Assembly (NCBI GenBank): GCA_046538945.1 | Contig: JBKHHW010000051.1 | Span: forward strand, 1-18,760 | Source: JAEZKC01 sp046538945 | GTDB taxonomy: Bacteria; Fibrobacterota; Chitinivibrionia; Chitinivibrionales; Chitinispirillaceae | DNA: 18,760 nt | Reading direction: 5' to 3' | Position numbers and translations under genes: made by a program | The notes under the pieces: generated by a model | What the model saw: only the letters and a program-made list of their open reading frames with translations | What the model was told of the DNA's origin: nothing | Databases searched by the model: none | Part shown: one piece after another, positions 7,542 to 14,059 of the stretch | Numbering within the stretch: the stretch's first letter is position 1 | Layout: each line of letters starts with the position of its first letter

Positions 7542-8639
7542 TCAGGAGATCTTTTCCGGGCCACTTCTCGCCAACTGGGCCAGTGCCATATCTCCAAGCA
7601 CCAGCGCAGTCATGGCTTCCACCACCGGGACCGCTCTGGGTACCACGCAGGGATCGTGTCGGCCGGTTGATTCAAGCACTGTCTCGTTCCCTTCGTAGTC
7701 TACAGTGTTCTGGGCCAAACCGATTGTTGCAGGCGGTTTGAACGCCACCCGGAAGTAGATCGGTTCGCCATTGGATATTCCGCCCTGCACCCCGCCGCTG
7801 CGGTTAGTGAGAGTTCCCAGACCGTAGGGCTTCATGGTGAACGGGTCGTTGTGTTCGGAACCCTTCATGGCAGCGCCTTCAAATCCGGAACCGATTTCGA
7901 AACCCTTGGAAGCGGGAATGGAAAGCATGGCCATCCCGAGCATCGCTTCCAGTTTCTGGAATACAGGTTCCCCCCATCCCGCGGGGACATTTCTGCAGAC
8001 GCAGGTCACCACACCACCTACGGAATCGTTTTCATCCTTAACCTTGTGAATCAGCTCGGCCATTCTGGAGGCGTTTTCTCTGTCCGGGCAGCGCACATCG
8101 TTACGGTCCACCTCTTCTCTGGTGATTTTGCTGAAATCCATCTGCGGTGCGCTGATTTTTCCAACAGCACTTACATAAGCCACTATTTCCACCCCGAAGC
8201 GTCTTTGGAGAAATTTTTCAACCATGGCTCCCGCGGCAACACGGCCGATGGTCTCCCGCGCGCTTGAGCGGCCCCCGCCGCTTGTCGCCTTAATCCCATA
8301 TTTTGCCGTATAGGTATAGTCGGCATGAGAGGGACGGGGAGTTTTGTCCATGGATGAGTAGTCTCCAGGGCGCTGATCCTTGTTTTCCACCATGAGTGCC
8401 ACCGGGGTGCCCAGGGTAAACCCGTTCTCCACCCCGGAAAGGATCTTCACACTGTCTTTTTCTGATCTGGGGGTGGAAAGGGAGCTCTGCCCCGGACGGC
8501 GGCGGTTCAATTGGATCTGAATGTCCTGCTCGTTTATCTGTATTCGGGGAGGAAAGCCGTCAACTACCGCTCCGACAGCTCTGCAGTGGGATTCTCCGAA
8601 AGTGGTCACTCTGAGATAATTGCCAAAAGTACTCGACAC
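7542..8639 (-). CDS. aroC: Chorismate synthase
   Basis: The 365-residue enzyme makes chorismate from 5-enolpyruvylshikimate 3-phosphate with reduced FMN, the last step of the shikimate pathway. Family blocks are all present: FGESH near the N-terminus, RRRPGQS, the SGGGRSSARETIGRVAAGA block, GGVQGGISNGEPI, and RHDPCVVPRAVPVVEAM near the C-terminus. The length is normal. Translation starts at GTG 8639, with AGGAG 9 nt upstream that lies inside the end of aroK. The aroK stop is only 3 nt away, so the two are almost certainly co-transcribed and translationally coupled. The start sits on a perfect 12-bp palindrome, CACTGATCAGTG (8637-8648). Confidence 0.97.
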   Translation of the reverse strand: MSSTFGNYLRVTTFGESHCRAVGAVVDGFPPRIQINEQDIQIQLNRRRPGQSSLSTPRSEKDSVKILSGVENGFTLGTPVALMVENKDQRPGDYSSMDKTPRPSHADYTYTAKYGIKATSGGGRSSARETIGRVAAGAMVEKFLQRRFGVEIVAYVSAVGKISAPQMDFSKITREEVDRNDVRCPDRENASRMAELIHKVKDENDSVGGVVTCVCRNVPAGWGEPVFQKLEAMLGMAMLSIPASKGFEIGSGFEGAAMKGSEHNDPFTMKPYGLGTLTNRSGGVQGGISNGEPIYFRVAFKPPATIGLAQNTVDYEGNETVLESTGRHDPCVVPRAVPVVEAMTALVLGDMALAQLARSGPEKIS

Positions 8640-8642
8640 TGA

Positions 8643-9191
8643 TCAGTGCTCCTTTTTTTCTGATGTATGGAAAACTTCCGGGGGCAGTTTTTCGATAATG
8701 CCTGCAGCTGTTTCTTCCGGGGACAGGGAATCGTTGCAGATGGTGACATCGGCAAGTCCGCGGTATACTGGGTGGCGCATTTTCCATTCCGTTTCGATTT
8801 CCGCTTCACCACCCTTTATAGAGGCTGGGAACCCCTTTTCCTTCATTCGGAGCAGAATAGTTCTGAAGTCCGTTTTTAGGTATACAATTTTTCCCAGTTT
8901 TCTGAGAATTCTACAGTTTTCTTCTGAAAGCGGTGTTCTTCCTCCAGTGGAAAGGATAGCGGAATCGAGTTCTGAAAGAGAGCCAAGAGCCTCTGTTTCA
9001 AGGCTGGTGAATCCCCGGGCTCCCATTTTACGGAAAAGCTCTCTGCAGGACAGCTGCTCCCGGTGAGTTTTTTCATAGCGGTTTTCGACAAGCCGGTCCA
9101 GATCGAGATGTGGCCATCCGGTCTTGTCCGAGAGTGCCTGGGCTGCCGAGGTTTTGCCGCTTGATGCAAATCCGATGAGAATTATGTTCAT
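8643..9191 (-). CDS. aroK: Shikimate kinase, with variant lid
   Basis: This 182-residue kinase phosphorylates shikimate at O3 with ATP, two steps before AroC. Walker A is G7-FASSGKT-14, D30 and D32 form the DxD-like metal/substrate site, and R54 and E65 match the shikimate-binding FR..E pair. R139 in RHPVY matches the adenine-side arginine. Two family features are altered: the usual TGGG loop reads STGGR (R85), and the lid arginine of the RPLL motif is missing, with GFPASIKGG in its place. The frame extends to 9290, but ATG 9191 is chosen because it opens the P-loop strand and has AGGA 7 nt upstream. Proximity to aroC supports the assignment. A different small-molecule kinase is less likely. 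Confidence 0.85.
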   Translation of the reverse strand: MNIILIGFASSGKTSAAQALSDKTGWPHLDLDRLVENRYEKTHREQLSCRELFRKMGARGFTSLETEALGSLSELDSAILSTGGRTPLSEENCRILRKLGKIVYLKTDFRTILLRMKEKGFPASIKGGEAEIETEWKMRHPVYRGLADVTICNDSLSPEETAAGIIEKLPPEVFHTSEKKEH

Positions 9192-9305
9192 AGTCAGATC
9201 CTGCTGTGTGAATGAGAGAGGTAAAATACAAAGCGCGCGATGGTGAAGGGAGGTGAAGTTCCTGACGTGCAGTTTACTCCGTTCGAACATTTGCGTGAAA
9301 AAGGT

Positions 9306-9334
9306 TTGACACTGGTAACTGCATAGATCATTTT
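9306..9334 (+). promoter_or_regulatory. Possible promoter of the single-domain receiver gene
   Basis: A perfect TTGACA (9306-9311) is followed after 17 nt by a poor -10, CATTTT (9329-9334). A GATC-centred inverted repeat (GATCATTTTGAGATC) covers the -10 area. The start codon is 80 nt downstream. I see no equally good promoter for aroK in the rest of 9192-9413. Confidence 0.3.
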
Positions 9335-9413
9335 GAGATCAGGATAGTACTCCAGTATATCAGTTTTCCAATGTTCAGTTTTCAAATCGGATCATTTCCC
9401 GAAAGGCTCCGAG

Positions 9414-9776
9414 ATGAACGAATTGATTGTGGTCGTTGATGATCAGGAATTCGTAGTCGAGTTCACGCGCAGTCTGCTTGAAGAGGCAGGTTTCACCAAT
9501 GTAGAAACCTTCACAGACCCCCAGCTTGCTTTGAAAAGATTGAGCGGCGGGGAATCTGCCGTGGTCATATCAGATTACAAGATGCCCGGCATGAACGGGG
9601 TGGAGCTGCTTGAGAGGGCAATGGCCAATAATCCTCAGCTGTTTGGAATGGTGATGACCGCTGAGCCAGCTTCTGTAAAGGATTCTTCGCTTCCTGTTTT
9701 CACAAAAGATAACGACTCCTACGATCACTTGGTCGATTGCATCTGCGATCACTTCAGTCACGCCAACTCTTTCTAG
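9414..9776 (+). CDS. Stand-alone CheY-like receiver domain protein with shortened alpha4 region
   Basis: The 120-residue protein is a bare receiver domain with no output domain. D9-D10 form the acidic pocket, D54 (SDYKMPGMNG) is the phospho-acceptor, and T82 and K98 occupy the switch positions. T82 to K98 spans 16 residues, compared with about 22 in CheY and 23 in the receiver domain encoded at 3102. Helix alpha4 or its loop is therefore contracted, and the lysine is followed by D rather than P. It could act as a phosphate relay, a phosphate sink or a protein-binding switch. AAAGG lies about 9 nt before the ATG. It is convergent with the MCE gene and their stop codons overlap. Confidence 0.85.
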   Translation: MNELIVVVDDQEFVVEFTRSLLEEAGFTNVETFTDPQLALKRLSGGESAVVISDYKMPGMNGVELLERAMANNPQLFGMVMTAEPASVKDSSLPVFTKDNDSYDHLVDCICDHFSHANSF

Positions 9777-10669
9777 AAAAGAGAGAAGTTGAAGTATTTG
9801 CGAGGATTCTTTTTGACATCGGTCAGCAGTGAATCCATGCTTGATGCGGTTTTGCTGAATCTTTGCGAAGTTTCCCTGAGAGAGGAAAAAACTTCATTGA
9901 AATCCTCAGCCATCTCCGTGTCGTCCACAAGTGAGGCTGCGAGGCCGTTCCCGCTGTCGATTTTTGTTATTACCTGATCGAATTTTTTGGAGGCACTGGT
10001 CAAATTTTTGTAAAGATCCGGATTATCCACAAACTCCATAAATGATCCGTTTGAATTCCTGATCCGGGATACCAGGAACATCAGCTGCTTTGTAGCTTCT
10101 GTCATCTCATTGTAGAGGGCAGGATCTTTGATAAGGCGGCTTATGGTGCCGTCGCTTGAGTGAAAGTCGTTGACTAAAGTTTCCATATTCCTGGCCAGAT
10201 GTTCTATATGACTCAGGGAAGTGGAAAAAGAGGACATGATCTGCTCGAATCCGACTGACTCTTTTCCGCGAATATATCCTCCCGGACGAAGAGAGGAAGC
10301 AGTTTCGCTTCCGGGGGAGATTTCCAGATATTTATCCCCCAGAAGCCCCATGGTCATGATATGTACGACTGCGTCCTGTTTAATTATGGGGAAATATTTC
10401 TTCAGTACAGAAGCTGTGACTACAGTGCCGGAGTCGATCAGTCTGATATTGTTTACATTTCCGACCTCTATACCGTAAAGCCATACCGGAGCTCCGGGGC
10501 GAAGTCCGTTTATGTTCCGGAAATGGATTTTCACCTGCTGCTTGGGTGAAAACAGCTCGGTTAGATTCCCTGAAAAGAAGATACCAAGGAAAAAAAGAAT
10601 GATTCCGAGAGTTATCACGATTCCCGTCTTGAGGGAGGACCACATCAGTTTTCGTTTTATTTCGTACAT
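9773..10669 (-). CDS. mlaD: MlaD-type MCE-domain lipid-transport protein
   Basis: This is the substrate-binding subunit of an MlaEFD-type ABC system. A short cytoplasmic N-terminus precedes one transmembrane helix (about 14-32, KTGIVITLGIILFFLGIFF). Then comes the MCE domain (about 45-120), with the GLRPGAPVWLYGIEVGNV and MGLLGDKYLEISPG blocks. The periplasmic C-terminal region is helical and shows degenerate ~37-residue repeats (DGTISRLIKDPALY, NGSFMEFVDNPDLY, NGLAASLVDDTEMA), ending in NPRKYFNFSLF. I chose ATG 10669 for its GAGG 8 nt upstream; ATG 10690 in the same frame would add seven residues with a weaker site. It follows mlaF by 43 nt. The long helical tail suggests a needle- or tunnel-like hexamer, as in other long MCE proteins (inference). 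Confidence 0.87.
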   Translation of the reverse strand: MYEIKRKLMWSSLKTGIVITLGIILFFLGIFFSGNLTELFSPKQQVKIHFRNINGLRPGAPVWLYGIEVGNVNNIRLIDSGTVVTASVLKKYFPIIKQDAVVHIMTMGLLGDKYLEISPGSETASSLRPGGYIRGKESVGFEQIMSSFSTSLSHIEHLARNMETLVNDFHSSDGTISRLIKDPALYNEMTEATKQLMFLVSRIRNSNGSFMEFVDNPDLYKNLTSASKKFDQVITKIDSGNGLAASLVDDTEMAEDFNEVFSSLRETSQRFSKTASSMDSLLTDVKKNPRKYFNFSLF

Positions 10670-10712
10670 TTTTCCATCCTCGCTGTCCATAATGCTGCTT
10701 CTGAGATACTCC

Positions 10713-11441
10713 CTACTCTTTCCAGTGACTCAGAAAATCGCTGAGTTCGGGATCCGTGGCCTTCAGGAACTCTTTTCTGTTTCCGTCAAAGCGGATCGAA
10801 CCGTTTTTGAGAAAAATGAAGCGCTGGGCTGTTTTGAGAGCATCCGGGATTTCGTGAGTGACCATTATGAACCCCCGTCCCTCTTTAGCCAGAGAAAGAA
10901 TGAGCTGGCGGATTTTTGCCGCACTGGCGGGATCGAGGTCACTTGTCGGCTCATCGTAGAAAAACATCATCGGTTCGTGTGCGGCCAATGACCGTGCAAT
11001 GGCCACTCTGCGAAGCATGCCCCCGCTTAGCTCCTCCGGCATCAATAGCTGGGTATTCTCCATCGCAACTACACCGAGCAGTTCCGCCACTCTCTGCTCT
11101 ATTGCCTCTTCACTCATTTTCATGTGTTCTCTAAGATAAAAGGCTACATTCTCCTTCACATTCATCGAGTCGAACAAAGCCCCGTCCTGGAAGACAATGC
11201 TGAATTTCCTTCGAATTTCCCTCAGTTCGTTTTCTTCTTTTTCCGTGACATCGACTCCGTCTATGAGTATCTGCCCCTTGTCCGGTTTTAGAAGTCTGAG
11301 TATCAGTTTCAAAACCGTGGTCTTGCCCTCGCCGCTTCCGCCCAGAATCGCCAGCCGCTCCTCCTTTTTCACGGTGAAACTCAGATCGTGAAGTATGGTG
11401 CGTTCGCCCCGCATGAAAGTGACATTTCTGAATTCGATCAT
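10713..11441 (-). CDS. mlaF: MlaF-type ABC transporter ATP-binding protein
   Basis: This 242-residue ATPase powers the Mla-type transporter from the cytoplasmic face of the inner membrane. Walker A is GGSGEGKTT (34-42), the Q-loop is FQDGALFDSMNV with Q85, the signature is LSGGM (138-142), Walker B is MMFFYDEP (158-165), and the switch histidine is H196. The FQDGALFDSMNV block and the SDLDP D-loop are typical of the MlaF/Mkl subgroup rather than of general importers. The ATG overlaps the mlaE stop as ATGA, which implies translational coupling. No MlaB (STAS) gene lies nearby, so this system either lacks that regulator or encodes it elsewhere. Confidence 0.93.
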   Translation of the reverse strand: MIEFRNVTFMRGERTILHDLSFTVKKEERLAILGGSGEGKTTVLKLILRLLKPDKGQILIDGVDVTEKEENELREIRRKFSIVFQDGALFDSMNVKENVAFYLREHMKMSEEAIEQRVAELLGVVAMENTQLLMPEELSGGMLRRVAIARSLAAHEPMMFFYDEPTSDLDPASAAKIRQLILSLAKEGRGFIMVTHEIPDALKTAQRFIFLKNGSIRFDGNRKEFLKATDPELSDFLSHWKE

Positions 11442-12229
11442 ACACCGTACCCGAAAAGAAAAAGGATTATTTTTGTAATGATGAAATCGCTCACGATTAT
11501 CAGAATTATCGACATCACGAAAGCTCTGGTAGTGGCGCTCTTGAGCCCCATAGCCCCGCCTTTGGTGGAAAAACCCGTAAAGCAGCTCACGGCCGCCACG
11601 ATGTAGCCGAAGACGAACGGCTTCACCGTTCCGGGGACCAGATAACGGGGCAGAAACGTCACCCGGATGGCTTCCCAGTAAACAGCACCGCTCTGGTTAT
11701 TCACAAAAGTATTTATGTAATATCCTCCGTAAAGAGCAACGAAGTTGCCGATCACGGTGAGAATCGGAAGCATCAGCAGAGAGCCCAGGATGCGGGGAGT
11801 CACCAGTTTGCGTATGGGATCAATGCCGAAAACCCTGAGTGTGTCCACCTGGTGGCGAAGTACCATGGAACCGATTTCGGAGGCCATGCCAGAGCCTGCC
11901 CGTCCCGCATACACCAGTGCCGTCACAACCGGACCAATTTCGGTAATTACCGATATTCCCACCACCCGTCCGGTGTACATCTGAAGTCCGAGTACGGCGA
12001 ATTCCGCCGAGATCTGCAGCGAAAGCGCCATCCCTATGAAAAGGGTTACCAGAAATATTATTCCCAGTGTCCCTGTTCCGAAATAGTCCATTTGCTCGAT
12101 GAGGTCCTTGTAGTAAAACGGCTTGCGCAGCACGCCAAGAGTCCCGTTGACACACATGAAAAAGAACTCCTGGACTTCCCAGAGAAAGATTTTGAGCCGG
12201 CGGATGTTTCTGCGTGCAATTTTGCTCAT
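11438..12229 (-). CDS. mlaE: MlaE-type ABC transporter permease
   Basis: This 263-residue inner-membrane permease contains the diagnostic MlaE/DUF140 block EIGPVVTALVYAGRAGSGMASEIGSM (given by its key elements: EIGP, AGRAG, SEIGSM, near residues 95-125), followed by FGIDPIRKLVTPRIL. About five hydrophobic segments can be seen, with an amphipathic N-terminal helix rich in Arg/Lys. Together with the MlaF- and MlaD-type products it should form the core phospholipid transporter. Its ATG overlaps the stop of the upstream AI-2E-type gene by 4 nt, so expression is tied to that gene. Only a weak AGAGAT precedes the start, consistent with coupling. Confidence 0.93.
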   Translation of the reverse strand: MSKIARRNIRRLKIFLWEVQEFFFMCVNGTLGVLRKPFYYKDLIEQMDYFGTGTLGIIFLVTLFIGMALSLQISAEFAVLGLQMYTGRVVGISVITEIGPVVTALVYAGRAGSGMASEIGSMVLRHQVDTLRVFGIDPIRKLVTPRILGSLLMLPILTVIGNFVALYGGYYINTFVNNQSGAVYWEAIRVTFLPRYLVPGTVKPFVFGYIVAAVSCFTGFSTKGGAMGLKSATTRAFVMSIILIIVSDFIITKIILFLFGYGV

Positions 12230-13443
12230 ATCTCTTTTGTCGCTCTTATCTGAGTGCGGAATTCCTTGCGGTAGATGTCAAGAATGGCGATGAGAAACGA
12301 TGCCAGTGCGGGCCCGATGATAAATCCCATCACTCCGAAATAGCTTAGCCCTCCCAGTGTGGCGAAGAAGATTATGAGATCGTGCACTTCGGCACCATGC
12401 CCCACTACCCTGGGACGGATGAAATTGTCAAGATTTGAGACGATAAGCGTGCTCGAGAGCAGAATTCCCAGCCCACTCCAGATATTACCCAGAATCAGCT
12501 GTATCACCGCGGCTGGAATCAGTACAAGCCACGCTCCCACGAGCGGAATGATGGAAAGAATTACCATGATGAATGCCCACAGAACCCACGAGTTCACTCC
12601 GAAAATGAAAAGGGTCAGTCCGCCGGCAAGCCCCTGAACAAGACCGATAAAAAGCGTGGCGGTCACTGTGGCGCGGCTTGTCAGAGTAAAACGGTGGATT
12701 ATCATGTCTTCGTACTCGCTGCGCATCGGCAGCAGATTTCGTGCGGTATCGATGATTCGGGGGCCGTCGACGAAAAAGTAGAACATGGTGAAAATCATGA
12801 TAAACAGGTTGAGAACGAGTCCGAACACGCCGGCGGAAGTTCGGTTGATGACCGTAGTGGCTACTCCTGAAGCACTTCTTGCAACTTCCTCCAGTACCGA
12901 TATCCAGTCTATTTCAGTAAGTCTTAGAATCTGAACGATTCTCAATTGACTCAGGTATCTGATTATCTCGCTTTCGCTTCCCCGTTCTATTATATCCCTG
13001 ATTGTAGGCTGAAGAGTCGCGTAGAGGTCTATGGCTTCACCGATCACCAAATTCACCAGCAAGAAGCTGGGAATCAGAAGCAGAAGGAGAAAAAGAAGGC
13101 AGCAGAGCAGGGATGCTGTTTTGCGGTGGTAGCGTATTCTGCGCAGCACCCAGTTATAAAAAGGGTAGAAGAGTGTGGTGAAGGTGAGGGCCAGAACGAG
13201 AGGAACCACAAAGGGAAACAGGACTACCGGCACCGCCACTGCGATGCTTAAAGCCAGCAGGACAAGCAGAAGCCTCCGGCTCAGTCTGTCGCTGCTCTTC
13301 AGTACAGGCCCGGTCTCCTCTGTTCTCTTCGGTGCCTCCGGCCGGGTTTGACGTTTTCCCGGTTCCCCGGTTTTCTTCTGCTCTTCCGGGGCTTTGCCGT
13401 GCTGCGTCTTTCCGTTTTCCTGTCTTCTCTCTTCCTCTGCCAC
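12226..13443 (-). CDS. AI-2E / PerM family membrane permease, first gene of the Mla-type operon
   Basis: This 405-residue polytopic protein has about eight hydrophobic segments. The family's C-terminal pattern is present: FIFGVNSWVLWAFIMVILSIIP, then NLDNFIRPRVVG and a GGLSYFGVMGFIIGPALASF block. The N-terminal ~50 residues are a charged, Lys/Glu/Pro-rich cytoplasmic extension. The start GTG 13443 is preferred because AAGGA lies 7 nt upstream; GTG 13479 in the same frame has no ribosome site. Members of this family export diverse molecules, and the AI-2 role applies only to a few. No quorum-sensing gene is nearby. Its 4-nt overlap with mlaE suggests a part in lipid transport or its energising, which is inference. 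In the 175-bp gap upstream, TTTATA (13496-13501) reads as a TATAAA -10 on the minus strand without a good -35. Confidence 0.85.
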   Translation of the reverse strand: MAEEERRQENGKTQHGKAPEEQKKTGEPGKRQTRPEAPKRTEETGPVLKSSDRLSRRLLLVLLALSIAVAVPVVLFPFVVPLVLALTFTTLFYPFYNWVLRRIRYHRKTASLLCCLLFLLLLLIPSFLLVNLVIGEAIDLYATLQPTIRDIIERGSESEIIRYLSQLRIVQILRLTEIDWISVLEEVARSASGVATTVINRTSAGVFGLVLNLFIMIFTMFYFFVDGPRIIDTARNLLPMRSEYEDMIIHRFTLTSRATVTATLFIGLVQGLAGGLTLFIFGVNSWVLWAFIMVILSIIPLVGAWLVLIPAAVIQLILGNIWSGLGILLSSTLIVSNLDNFIRPRVVGHGAEVHDLIIFFATLGGLSYFGVMGFIIGPALASFLIAILDIYRKEFRTQIRATKEI

Positions 13444-13554
13444 GGCCTTTTCCTTATTTGAAACGGCGAAAAGCTGCACTCAGTCAGTGCTGGCTTTTAT
13501 ACAAGGCGCAAATGCCATGCCCGTGGAAGGGACGCAAGCGGCAGCGGAAGCGGA

Positions 13555-13598
13555 CAGGAGGGGTCTGCGCTGCCGTACCGGTTTGCAAAGCCCTCCTG
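13555..13598. repeat. 8-bp inverted repeat in the gap before the permease gene
   Basis: CAGGAGGG (13555-13562) and CCCTCCTG (13591-13598) pair perfectly around a 28-nt loop that itself contains the palindrome TTTGCAAA. It lies just after the small membrane-protein gene on the minus strand. No T-run follows, so it is not a standard intrinsic terminator. A hexamer-like AAGCGG/CAGCGG/AAGCGG run sits beside it at 13536-13553. Confidence 0.35.
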
Positions 13599-13618
13599 GA
13601 ATCGGGTTACAAAAACAT

Positions 13619-13930
13619 TCAGGCACGTGATTTCATCTGTTCCACACGAATCCGGTTCTTCAGCTGGTTTGAGATCCGGTCTATTCTGCTTTTGGTGTTG
13701 TCCACGATGGAATCGATACTTTTCTGCAGCTGGGAGGCGGATTTGCCCTCCAGGTTGTGCCTGAACTCCGAAACCGTGCTCTCCAGATCGTGAACGGTAT
13801 CCCTGGTGACCTGCTTGATCTGCTCGGTCACTTTCCCGTCATGGCCGGCCATCTTCCTCATCACCAGACCAGCCACGCCCAGCACCACCACCGGCACCGC
13901 CACTGCCACTCCTGTTTTCACACCTGACAT
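13619..13930 (-). CDS. Small single-span membrane protein with coiled-coil tail (YtxH-like)
   Basis: This is a 103-residue protein of unknown function. Residues 4-23 (VKTGVAVAVPVVVLGVAGLV) are one transmembrane helix, followed by MRKM. The remaining 75 residues are charged and heptad-like (TEQIKQVTRDTVHDLESTVSEFRHNL and onward), which suggests a cytoplasmic coiled coil. The layout resembles YtxH/DUF883-type small envelope proteins. AAGGAGG lies just upstream of ATG 13930, an excellent ribosome site, so the gene is very likely real. It is on the strand of the permease-Mla operon, about 175 bp upstream of it, and divergent from the Omp85 gene. A link to envelope stress or the Mla system is only inferred from position. 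Confidence 0.75.
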   Translation of the reverse strand: MSGVKTGVAVAVPVVVLGVAGLVMRKMAGHDGKVTEQIKQVTRDTVHDLESTVSEFRHNLEGKSASQLQKSIDSIVDNTKSRIDRISNQLKNRIRVEQMKSRA

Positions 13931-13988
13931 GTTGTCCTCCTTGGTTTTAGGTTCCCCGTGTGCATTTACCCGTTTCAGAACTCAGCAA

Positions 13989-13994
13989 ATTATA
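13989..13994 (-). promoter_or_regulatory. -10 element for the small membrane-protein gene
   Basis: A perfect TATAAT reads on the minus strand, giving a leader of about 50 nt before ATG 13930. No convincing -35 is 16-18 nt upstream. On the plus strand the same A/T-rich spot (TTATAT 13990-13995) is preceded after 19 nt by TTTACC (13965-13970) and could start the Omp85 operon. Confidence 0.4.
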
Positions 13995-14059
13995 TGCCGG
14001 AACAGTTCTTCTCCTCGAAGGCCCGGGTTTTGCGCTGTAAAGCTGTGATGGAGGGGAGA

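Noticed and set aside
7247..7597. 116-codon minus-strand frame in the aroC-helicase gap
   Set aside because: It overlaps the end of aroC out of frame and its product is low-complexity, Pro/Arg/Lys-rich, with no ribosome site seen.
9194..9385. 63-codon minus-strand frame upstream of aroK
   Set aside because: It needs a TTG start without a clear ribosome site, shows no family pattern, and lies over the likely control region between divergent genes.
13332..13793. 153-codon plus-strand frame
   Set aside because: It is antisense to both the permease N-terminus and the small membrane-protein gene, which have good ribosome sites.
13958..14059. Upstream extension of the Omp85 frame
   Set aside because: It would bury the signal peptide 34 residues inside the protein, whereas ATG 14060 has a good ribosome site directly before the signal peptide.
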